A stretch of 12,351 nt of DNA, taken from Flavipsychrobacter stenotrophus. GTDB taxonomy: Bacteria > Bacteroidota > Bacteroidia > Chitinophagales > Chitinophagaceae. Every line of letters starts with the position of its first letter. Positions within the stretch are counted from its first letter, which is position 1. Location: NCBI GenBank assembly GCA_947371715.1, contig CANBQQ010000045.1, forward strand, positions 1 through 12,351, given 5' to 3'. Below, piece after piece: positions 6,907-12,351 of this stretch. A program made the position numbers and the translations under genes. A model generated the notes under the pieces. It saw only the letters and a program-made list of their open reading frames with translations, was not told the DNA's origin and searched no databases.

Positions 6907-7245
6907 TTAATGAGCACCCGGACGTGGGTTTGGCTTAGGAGTTGTTGGTGCTGGCGGCGGCGGCGGTGGTGCCGGAGCTGTAGGTTTAGTTGTGTGTGTT
7001 GTAGTTTTTGTTGTTGTCTTGGTAGTTGTAGTCTTTGCAGCTTCAATAGAATCTGCCTGAGCCTTAGCCGCTGCTGCTATCTTAGCATCGTTTTCAGCCT
7101 TCATTGCAGCTTCTTTTTCTGCAACCTGTGCATTTACTGTTGAATCGATCTGTGCCTGAGAAGGACCAGCATTTTCAGCTTTTTTCTCGCCGCAAGATGC
7201 GAACATGATCGCGCTACCTGCTAAAAATAAAAATGTTTTCTTCAT
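6907..7245 (-). CDS. small Thr/Lys/Pro-rich lipoprotein
   Basis: A 112-residue predicted lipoprotein of unknown function. The signal MKKTFLFLAGSAIMFASC ends in a lipobox (FASC-G), so Cys18 should be lipidated. Residues 28-70 are Ala/Glu/Lys/Gln-rich and probably helical (QAQIDSTVNAQVAEKEAAMK). Residues 71-87 are a Thr-Lys repeat (TTTK units), and the C-terminus is a proline-rich tail with six consecutive prolines (93-98) and Pro-Lys/Arg pairs. Such a tail suits a flexible, cationic periplasmic spacer, perhaps touching peptidoglycan; that is inference. It has its own promoter (7267-7298) and terminator. The Thr-Lys tract is nearly the same at nucleotide level as one in the YceI gene at 9143-9175. 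The polyproline run probably needs EF-P for smooth translation. Confidence 0.8.
   Translation of the reverse strand: MKKTFLFLAGSAIMFASCGEKKAENAGPSQAQIDSTVNAQVAEKEAAMKAENDAKIAAAAKAQADSIEAAKTTTTKTTTKTTTHTTKPTAPAPPPPPPAPTTPKPNPRPGAH
7001..7035 (-). repeat. Thr-Lys tract, copy 1 (in the lipoprotein)
   Basis: Read on the minus strand, this codes for KTTTTKTTTKTT. It aligns with 9143-9175 (plus strand) with one extra ACC codon and a single A/T change, including shared synonymous third bases. Confidence 0.7.
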
Positions 7246-7266
7246 TTGTCTGTTTTTTTATTGGTG

Positions 7267-7298
7267 CAAAATTATAGTTATTAATTGATTCCATACAA
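7267..7298 (-). promoter_or_regulatory. promoter of the lipoprotein gene
   Basis: On the minus strand: TTG (7298-7296), a 21-nt gap, then TAATTTTG (7274-7267), a perfect TAnnTTTG box. The start codon is 22 nt after the box, leaving a very short leader. This is one of the two best two-part promoters in the window. Confidence 0.65.
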
Positions 7299-7324
7299 TA
7301 ATTATACCTTAAAGTTCATTCCAC

Positions 7325-8878
7325 TTAGTTTTCCCTTTCCGATGGGTCTTCTTTCTTGGTATCCTCATCTTTATCCGGGCATCCGCGGCTCTTCCATGTA
7401 CCCATATCTTCAGGACACTTGTCTTTTTTATCAGACACATGGTCTCCGTCGCGGTCTTTTATGTGCTTTTTATGAAAAGGTACAAACCCACCTACATAAA
7501 AATTCATGCCATACTGGTGAGATACGAGGGCCAGCATATCATCGCTACCCACAAAAAAGCCATAGGCCCTTACCCCAATACCCATCTTCATACTCTCTGA
7601 CAGTGCACTGTAAGTGATCGGTACAGCAATGCTATATCGGCGTGTATCATATCTTGGTGTAATGGTTATCTGGTTGTAGTAAGAGTTGCCGTAGTTCTGC
7701 CTGTTCACTACATTATTGAAGTAAGTAGCATTCACGTAAATGTTCTTCCATGCGTGGTAGTCTGCACTCAGTACTATGGTAGTAGGCATATACAACCGGT
7801 TAGATGCCTTGCCGGTGTCTACATTAAATCCCTGCTTCTTAGCATAGTTGCGGAAATCATCATAGTTCTTTACATTCTCTATTAGCCCCTGGCCTGTTAG
7901 TGTACCATTACCTCTCACATTTACCGAGAAGTTGCCATTGCTGTTATAAAATATAGAACCCAAATCTGTTACCGATGCCGATACGCGCAGTTTGTACCTG
8001 TTTATGGTCTGGTCGCCTACGTTCTTCTTGCCATCCATTTCAAAGCTGGTAGCCTCAGGGTTTTCGATATAGTCATATACTACACCTATGTCGCCACCAA
8101 CACCGTTACCGGTTTTGCTGTTTACCAGGTTGTCAAATATGCTGTTAGCGCCAATACCTGTAGATAAGGTGCTGCTTGAACTTACCAGGTTGCTGGAATA
8201 CTGAATATCTGTATTGGTTGCAGTTATGGTGTCTCCTGAATAGCGCAGGTTCAAATTGTTGCCTTTCAGGCCCAGATAGCCGACACCACTAAGGTAGCGG
8301 AGCGTTACGCCTGCCTTCAGCTCATGTTTGCCTTTTTCAAGCAGCACTACACCATAGGTAACTGCAGCTTCCGCCCACACATGGCCGGTCCAGTTAAAGT
8401 TCTGGGAATTAAGCGTCACACCATTAGCGGTATAGTTTGAATCTGCTATCGTTCTGTATACCGATTGGTTAAAATTGTTGAACTGGTTCATACCCCGCAC
8501 ACGGGTAGAAAATCCTACACTGTGTTTATGGTTTATGGCGAGCATAAATCCCGGTCCACGCAGTTCGGCATAGGGTGCTACCAGGCTGAAGTTCTGCTTG
8601 TTGGAATAGGTAAATACATCGTTGATGTTGGTGCTGTTCCCATTTATGAACTTCTTTAGCCCACTCACAGTATTCAGCTTACCCAGACTATTATCTACAC
8701 CAGCATTTATTGTTGCCAGATCTATAACCAGCCTGTCCCTGTTATCGGCAATGTTTGCCGGATTGAGGTATATACTGCTCATTCCGCCCCAATTACCCGT
8801 CGCAATTCCCATATATCGCTGTCCGAAAGACGAGTATGATAAGCAGGCTAAGGATAATACAAATAAAATTTTCTTCAT
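7325..8878 (-). CDS. DUF5723-like outer-membrane protein with TSP3 tail
   Basis: A 517-residue exported protein. The start at 8878 is chosen because MKKILFVLSLACLSYSSFGQ is a good signal peptide (cleavage after about residue 20); the frame stays open upstream to 8989 but adds 37 residues that would bury it. YLNPANIADNRDRLVIDL (37-54) and the strand-rich barrel-like body resemble the Bacteroidetes DUF5723 family (FadL/PorV-like barrels of unknown role). The C-terminus holds one thrombospondin type-3 calcium-binding unit, DRDGDHVSDKKDKCP (475-489), then GCPDKDED and a charged tail. Such units usually join a barrel to an OmpA peptidoglycan-binding domain, which is absent here. Probably in the outer membrane with the tail in the periplasm. 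No clear promoter box was found. Confidence 0.78.
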   Translation of the reverse strand: MKKILFVLSLACLSYSSFGQRYMGIATGNWGGMSSIYLNPANIADNRDRLVIDLATINAGVDNSLGKLNTVSGLKKFINGNSTNINDVFTYSNKQNFSLVAPYAELRGPGFMLAINHKHSVGFSTRVRGMNQFNNFNQSVYRTIADSNYTANGVTLNSQNFNWTGHVWAEAAVTYGVVLLEKGKHELKAGVTLRYLSGVGYLGLKGNNLNLRYSGDTITATNTDIQYSSNLVSSSSTLSTGIGANSIFDNLVNSKTGNGVGGDIGVVYDYIENPEATSFEMDGKKNVGDQTINRYKLRVSASVTDLGSIFYNSNGNFSVNVRGNGTLTGQGLIENVKNYDDFRNYAKKQGFNVDTGKASNRLYMPTTIVLSADYHAWKNIYVNATYFNNVVNRQNYGNSYYNQITITPRYDTRRYSIAVPITYSALSESMKMGIGVRAYGFFVGSDDMLALVSHQYGMNFYVGGFVPFHKKHIKDRDGDHVSDKKDKCPEDMGTWKSRGCPDKDEDTKKEDPSEREN

Positions 8879-8892
8879 GGTACAACGGTTTG

Positions 8893-8911
8893 ATACCGCC
8901 ATGGGCGGTAT
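8893..8911 (-). other. hairpin in the 5' leader of the DUF5723-like gene
   Basis: ATACCGCC and GGCGGTAT form a perfect 8-bp GC-rich stem with a 3-nt loop. It ends 14 nt before the start codon at 8878. It would lie in the mRNA leader close to the ribosome footprint. Function not shown. Confidence 0.5.
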
Positions 8912-9038
8912 TGAACAAGGTGCTAAAGTAATAAACTTTGCTAATATTATATAGTATGGCACGTTTATTACAGGTCTTATAATATGCACTTTTATAGCGC
9001 CCTATAGATGTATTTACAAATTCTATGTCGCAAATTGC

Positions 9039-9054
9039 ATGTATGTACATACAT
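9039..9054. promoter_or_regulatory. 16-bp palindrome overlapping the YceI promoter (candidate operator)
   Basis: ATGTATGTACATACAT is a perfect palindrome, and its right end covers the first five bases of the -7 box at 9050-9057. A dimeric regulator bound here would block RNA polymerase. No regulator gene lies nearby, and no second copy was noticed. Confidence 0.5.
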
Positions 9055-9057
9055 TTG
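9050..9057 (+). promoter_or_regulatory. -7 box of the YceI-family gene
   Basis: TACATTTG matches TAnnTTTG exactly, 22 nt before the ATG at 9080. The remaining leader is an A/C-rich stretch of AACA repeats, unstructured and typical of well-translated Bacteroidetes mRNAs. The -33 region is weak (ATGTCG). Confidence 0.6.
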
Positions 9058-9079
9058 TACTAACAAAACAAACAAACAA

Positions 9080-9730
9080 ATGAAAAAAGGAACATTATTG
9101 ATCGCGGTTTTATCTGCATCTCTTCTGGCAAACGCCCAGACAAAGACTACAACTAAGACAACTACAAAAACTACTACCAAGACTACAGCGGTAGCAGCAG
9201 CGCCTACTAAGTGGGGTGTTGACGCAAGCCATTCAACTGTAAAGTTTGCGGTTAGCCACCTTGCAGTATCTGAAGTTGAAGGTACTTTCAAAGTATTCAG
9301 CGGCTCTATGCAGGCTAATTCTGCAGACTTCAATGGTGCAACTGTATCTTTCGATGTAGATGTAAACAGCATCAATACTGATAACGAAATGCGTGATAAG
9401 CACCTGAAGAGCGATGATTTCTTCAATGCAGAGAAATTCCCTAAAATGACTTTCACAAGCACCTCTTTCAAAAAGACAAACGGCAACAACTACGTATTGG
9501 AAGGTAACCTTACCGTTCGCGACGTAACTAAGAAAGTATCTTTCGTAGTTACTTACGGTGGTACTGTAAAGGATCCATATGGCAACATCAAGGCAGGTTT
9601 CAAGGCTACAGGTAAAATGAGCCGTAAAGCTTATGGTTTGAAGTGGAGCGCATTGACTGAAGCGGGTGGTGCAGTAGTAGGTGACGAAGTAACAATGAAC
9701 CTGCGTCTTGAGTTCGCTCAGGCTAAGTAA
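9080..9730 (+). CDS. YceI-family exported lipid-binding-like protein
   Basis: A 216-residue protein: signal peptide (MKKGTLLIAVLSASLLANAQ, residues 1-20), a Thr-Lys repeat linker (21-36), an Ala-rich joint and a full YceI domain from about residue 45 (WGVDASHSTVKFAVSHL; GTFKVFSGSM; FDVDVNSINTDNEMRDKHLKSDDFF; FPKMTFTS; GNLTVRDVTKKVSF). YceI proteins form a lipocalin-like barrel that binds isoprenoid-type lipids in the periplasm; the ligand here is unknown. ATG 9080 is chosen over an in-frame ATG at 9008 because the latter lies upstream of the promoter box and adds a Cys-rich, non-signal extension. The promoter overlaps a 16-bp palindrome. Preference for codons such as GGT, CGT, AAC and GTA, plus the A-rich leader, suggest strong expression. 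Confidence 0.92.
   Translation: MKKGTLLIAVLSASLLANAQTKTTTKTTTKTTTKTTAVAAAPTKWGVDASHSTVKFAVSHLAVSEVEGTFKVFSGSMQANSADFNGATVSFDVDVNSINTDNEMRDKHLKSDDFFNAEKFPKMTFTSTSFKKTNGNNYVLEGNLTVRDVTKKVSFVVTYGGTVKDPYGNIKAGFKATGKMSRKAYGLKWSALTEAGGAVVGDEVTMNLRLEFAQAK
9143..9175 (+). repeat. Thr-Lys tract, copy 2 (in the YceI gene)
   Basis: Codes for KTTTKTTTKTT. It matches 7001-7035 in inverted orientation at nearly every base, apart from one missing codon and a third-position change. Confidence 0.7.
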
Positions 9731-9763
9731 TATTTAAGACGGTTTTATAGTGAGTAGTGTGTA

Positions 9764-9791
9764 AAGAGGCGGCCTGTACAGGTCGCCTCTT
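9764..9791 (+). terminator. hairpin after the YceI gene
   Basis: AAGAGGCG (9764-9771) pairs with CGCCTCTT (9784-9791); the inside, CCTG-TA-CAGG, continues the stem with one G-T wobble. It is followed by a T-rich but interrupted stretch (CTTGTTGTG), so it is a moderate terminator, 33 bases after the stop. Confidence 0.65.
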
Positions 9792-9818
9792 CTTGTTGTG
9801 CTTTAACTGTCTTTATCT

Positions 9819-9856
9819 AAAAATGACCGCTCAGCAAATGCTAAGCGGTCATTTTT
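9819..9856. terminator. bidirectional terminator between YceI and the M3 peptidase
   Basis: AAAAATGACCGCT (9819-9831) pairs with AGCGGTCATTTTT (9844-9856); AGC/GCT continue the stem around an AAAT loop after one C-A mismatch. It has T-runs in both directions. It lies 12 bases past the leftward peptidase stop and backs up the YceI hairpin. Confidence 0.88.
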
Positions 9857-9868
9857 ACTTTTAAGTTT

Positions 9869-11608
9869 TTACTTTTTATTAGATACGCCCATGTCGTTCA
9901 GCACAGGTACTACAAAATCAGCCAGCTCCTTTACATATGCAGGAGACAGGTCGAATTTGATGCCTGCTGTTGAGTAGAGTTCTTTCAACGTCTTGGTATA
10001 CCCTAAACTTAGGGCAGCCATATAATTGTCTAATGCCTGCTCTTTATTCTGCCTGTACTGGCGCCACATAGCTATTGCGCCCAGCTGAGCAATACCGTAT
10101 TCTATATAATAGAACGGCACTTCAAACAGGTGCAATTGTTTCTGCCATGAGTGCGCGCGGTAGTCCTCAAATCCTGTCCAGTCAACAATGCCGGTTGAGA
10201 ACTCATTCAATATTTCCAGCCATGCTGCTTTGCGCTCATCGTTGGTGTGGCCTACATGGGTATATATCCAATGCTGGAATTTATCTATCGTAGCGATCCA
10301 TGGCAACACGCTTATAACGCGCTCCATTTCTTCCAGTCTTGCCCTATCCAACTCTTTGCTATCTGCAAAGAAGATGTCCCAGTGTTCCATGGTAAACAGT
10401 TCCATGCTCATGCTCGCCAGTTCGGCTATCTCCATAGGGTATTCCTTAAAGGCAGATAGTGGCTGGTGGTGAGACAGGAATGAGTGTACTGCATGCCCAC
10501 CTTCGTGCATCATGGTTATCACATCGCCCATTGTACCGGCAGCATTCATAAATATAAATGGCACACCAGTCTCTGCAAGCGGACAGTTGTACCCGCCCGG
10601 CGCTTTTCCTTTACGGCTCTCCAGGTCCATGCGCTTCATCTCCTGCATTGTCTGCAAGCATCCGCTGAAGTAAGGACGGAGTTTATTAAAGACCTCTACC
10701 GCTTTATCGCTCAGCTCCTTACCACCATGAAATGGTTGCAATGGTTGCATACCCACTGGTTCTGCGTCAGCATCCCATGGTTTCATTACATCAAGGCCTA
10801 GTCTGCTCTTACGGAAGTTAGTGAGCATAGCCTGCAATGGCAAGATGTGTTCCTTGACCGCAGCATGGAATGCAAAACAATCTTCTACCGTGTAATCGAA
10901 CCTACCCAACTCGCGGAATTTATAATCCCTGTAATTATCAAAGCCTGCATTTACAGCTATCTGCTGGCGAAGGCCTATCAATGTATTGAACAGATCATTC
11001 AGTTTATCCTTGTCTTGTAGCCTGCGTTCTGCCATTTTGGTAAAGGCGGCTTCACGTATGCTACGGTCTGGATTTTGCAAGAATTTGGCAGCCTGCTGCA
11101 TGGTATATTCCTTACCATCCATTTCAATGCTCATGCCGCCAGAGATCACACCAAACTGCTGTGCCTGTATGCTCATATCCGCCTGCAGCTGCACATTCTC
11201 TTCACGGTATAGCTTTATAGAATTGTCTACGTTGCGCAGGTAAGGAAAGTATTGTTGCGGATCCAGTTCTTTTTCAAAAGGGTTGGCCAGTAGTTTCTTG
11301 TTCAGCTCAAAACCATAAGGCTTCATCTTTGGTTCTATCTCCATGCAGAAGAAAGTAAATGCTTCTTCATATGCCTTGTTGGTAGTATCCAGCGTCATGT
11401 TTATCTGTCTCCAGCAGGCATCCTCGCTTATCACAGCTTCCAGTTCACTTATATCACGCAGCCAATGTTCCAGGTCTGCCTTTGTTGGTAATTCTCTTGC
11501 TAAAAGTTCGTCGAACCACGGCTGTAAAGCAGCCCAGTCAGTGACCTTAAAATCTTCGGGTAAAAATGTTCTTGGTGTCTTTTCTATTGGTGCAAATTGT
11601 TTGATCAT
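9869..11608 (-). CDS. M3-family oligoendopeptidase (PepF-like)
   Basis: A 579-residue cytosolic zinc metallopeptidase of the M3 (thimet/oligoendopeptidase F) family that cleaves short peptides. The active site is H368-E369-G-G-H372 (HEGGHAVH), with the third zinc ligand Glu396 in EIAELASMSME, 24 residues after the second His, as usual for M3. The C-terminal EVPFYYIEYGIAQLGAIAMW (496-515), with its tyrosines, is typical of the substrate-binding part of the family. The length matches common M3 oligoendopeptidases and there is no signal peptide. The N-terminal half is helical, as expected for the lid. It is monocistronic and ends at a shared terminator. I saw no perfect -7 box; TAATTTG, one base short of the consensus spacing, lies about 20 nt before the start and may serve. 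It probably helps recycle peptides. Confidence 0.92.
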   Translation of the reverse strand: MIKQFAPIEKTPRTFLPEDFKVTDWAALQPWFDELLARELPTKADLEHWLRDISELEAVISEDACWRQINMTLDTTNKAYEEAFTFFCMEIEPKMKPYGFELNKKLLANPFEKELDPQQYFPYLRNVDNSIKLYREENVQLQADMSIQAQQFGVISGGMSIEMDGKEYTMQQAAKFLQNPDRSIREAAFTKMAERRLQDKDKLNDLFNTLIGLRQQIAVNAGFDNYRDYKFRELGRFDYTVEDCFAFHAAVKEHILPLQAMLTNFRKSRLGLDVMKPWDADAEPVGMQPLQPFHGGKELSDKAVEVFNKLRPYFSGCLQTMQEMKRMDLESRKGKAPGGYNCPLAETGVPFIFMNAAGTMGDVITMMHEGGHAVHSFLSHHQPLSAFKEYPMEIAELASMSMELFTMEHWDIFFADSKELDRARLEEMERVISVLPWIATIDKFQHWIYTHVGHTNDERKAAWLEILNEFSTGIVDWTGFEDYRAHSWQKQLHLFEVPFYYIEYGIAQLGAIAMWRQYRQNKEQALDNYMAALSLGYTKTLKELYSTAGIKFDLSPAYVKELADFVVPVLNDMGVSNKK

Positions 11609-11998
11609 ATTTTATCTTTTCTGGAATGCAAATTACGAATAGCGGGGAGTAAATGGTGATGCTAAAAAGTTAAGATAGAAATACGAATGTGCCGATGTGT
11701 CAACATTTGCTGCAAAGCAAAATATTCGACTTATCGTTAGTAGGCGGAAAACACCCTGCCGGATGCAAGATGCCATCAGATAAAAATTAATTCTATTCGA
11801 TTTGCCGCCGGGACGAGTTAAATACCTTAATTAACACTCATATAAATAGAAATTATTTCATTTGATTTGCCCTAAAATGCAAACATAAACAATCACTAAT
11901 GTTATTATAAAGTATTGATAATCAATTATTTTATGGCATTAATTGTGAAACCATTACCATACATAGAGAAAATTAACAGTTAAAACCACTCGTGTCAT

Positions 11999-12029
11999 TT
12001 TGTTTGTCGGCTATCAATTATTACTTTTG
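11999..12029 (+). promoter_or_regulatory. two-part promoter for a candidate small RNA
   Basis: TTTG (11999-12002), exactly 19 nt, then TACTTTTG (12022-12029): full matches to the -33 TTTG and -7 TAnnTTTG elements of Bacteroidetes promoters. Transcription should start near 12034-12037. No open reading frame follows before the terminator. Confidence 0.65.
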
Positions 12030-12035
12030 CAGTAG

Positions 12036-12098
12036 TTGTGAATTTAATGGGTTAGTAAGTAAGAGCTGCTGGATTCCTCCGGTGGCTCTCATTTTTTT
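12036..12098 (+). ncRNA. candidate small RNA, about 60 nt
   Basis: Between the promoter and a terminator lie about 25 nt of single-stranded, purine-rich leader (containing GGGTTAGTAAGTAAG), then a 12-bp hairpin and T7. No reading frame of more than a few codons exists within it. The 5' end is predicted from the -7 box and could be off by a few bases. It could instead be a leader attenuated before a gene past the window, but more than 250 bases without a gene follow. I cannot assign it to a known RNA family. Confidence 0.45.
12062..12098 (+). terminator. intrinsic terminator with T7 run
   Basis: AGAGCTGCTGGA (12062-12073) pairs with TCCGGTGGCTCT (12078-12089) through 12 continuous pairs, three of them G-U, closing a TTCC loop. 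Two bases later comes a run of seven T (12092-12098). The wobbles favour folding in the rightward RNA; leftward, there is no T-run after the stem. Confidence 0.75.
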
Positions 12099-12173
12099 AA
12101 AGAAGTCTTCTATTAACGCCTAGCTGCCTTTGCAAACCACCCTGTCAATAACAGGATGCAGATAACACCCCAA

Positions 12174-12217
12174 AACGAGTACGTCCTTACGTGAGATTGC
12201 TTCGTTCCTCGCAATGA
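12174..12217. repeat. CEERSN-type dispersed repeat
   Basis: The minus strand reads TCATTGCGAGGAACGAAGCAATC, with ATTGC/GCAAT forming a small stem, and ACGT-AAGG-ACGT beside it. I recall this sequence as a widespread intergenic repeat in Bacteroidetes and other phyla; translated, it gives the familiar spurious peptide HCEERSN. Only one copy is in the window and its edges are approximate. Confidence 0.6.
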
Positions 12218-12351
12218 CCCGCTCCTTTTATTTTTTGTATGTGAATCATAGCCACGGGGCAATTCGAAAAAATAGACGCAAAGACTTCCGTAGAAAACAC
12301 GGCCATTTTAACCTCTTATCCTTTTAGCTTTTTAACTCCCTTCCCTCGTAA

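Larger units (their letters stand above)
11609..12351. other. 743-base region without a protein gene
   Basis: AT-rich DNA upstream of the M3 peptidase. No frame of useful length or family likeness was found on either strand. From 11609 to about 11990 I see nothing clear. From 11999 to 12098 there is a promoter-terminator unit. From about 12174 to 12217 there is a dispersed-repeat-like segment. A small stem (CCTGT-CAATA-ACAGG, 12141-12155) lies between them. The last 130 bases show nothing recognisable; a gene may start beyond the window. Confidence 0.6.

Noticed and set aside
7285..7617. 110-codon rightward frame opposite the end of the DUF5723-like gene
   Set aside because: Antisense to a well-supported gene; no family likeness.
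8879..8989. Upstream extension of the DUF5723-like gene to 8989
   Set aside because: It would bury a clear signal peptide under 37 residues and translate through the leader hairpin.
9008..9079. Upstream extension of the YceI gene to an ATG at 9008
   Set aside because: It would start upstream of the -7 box and put 24 non-signal residues before a good signal peptide.
8992..9489. 165-codon leftward frame opposite the YceI gene
   Set aside because: Antisense shadow; its Val-rich middle is just the complement of the Thr-Lys repeat.
11934..11984. 16-codon frame starting MALIVKPLPY
   Set aside because: Too short, with no promoter or conservation evidence.
12187..12306. 39-codon leftward frame starting MAVFSTEVF
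   Set aside because: Its second half is the translated CEERSN repeat, a known source of false proteins.
11609..12351. tRNA or rRNA gene in the gene-free region
   Set aside because: No cloverleaf with a T-loop GTTCRA motif and no recognisable rRNA sequence on either strand.

Overview
The window looks like chromosomal DNA from a Bacteroidota (Bacteroidetes) bacterium, most likely near the Chitinophagaceae/Sphingobacteriia. Supporting signs are several perfect TAnnTTTG -7 promoter boxes, A-rich leaders without clear Shine-Dalgarno sites, a dihydroorotase carrying DDQVHFREPG, a DUF5723-like outer-membrane protein with a thrombospondin type-3 tail, and small MKK-type exported proteins. No tRNA, rRNA, CRISPR array, transposase or integrase was found.

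Layout. 1-62: the possible start of a leftward gene and a leftward promoter. 184-1180: a two-gene rightward unit, an exosortase/archaeosortase-family protease and a four-helix membrane protein whose start overlaps the exosortase stop. It ends in a strong hairpin shared with the convergent leftward gene at 1220-2992, a Wzi-like outer-membrane barrel. 3074-4405: pyrC (dihydroorotase), divergent from the wzi-like gene, with the two -7 boxes five bases apart. 4568-6065: a short MutS-family ATPase and, one base later, a 56-residue membrane protein. 6141-6221: a cluster of three small hairpins that looks like a dispersed repeat. 6292-6822: an exported thioredoxin-fold protein with CSHC. 6907-7245 (leftward): a small Thr/Lys/Pro-rich lipoprotein. 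7325-8878 (leftward): an outer-membrane DUF5723-like protein. 9080-9730: a YceI-family exported protein. 9869-11608 (leftward): an M3-family oligoendopeptidase. 11609-12351: no gene, but a promoter followed by a hairpin-T7 terminator (candidate small RNA of about 60 nt) and a CEERSN-type dispersed repeat.

How the genes fit together. Most are housekeeping or cell-envelope genes in one- or two-gene units separated by bidirectional terminators; the window is not an obvious genomic island. The exosortase pair and the Wzi-like barrel could both serve surface polymers or protein sorting, but this is inference from family and proximity. The lipoprotein and the YceI protein share a Thr-Lys-rich linker that is nearly identical at nucleotide level.

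Nothing here can be called a new multi-gene system with confidence. The best candidates for something undescribed are the promoter-terminator unit at 11999-12098, the 16-bp palindrome overlapping the YceI promoter, and the exosortase with its coupled membrane partner.
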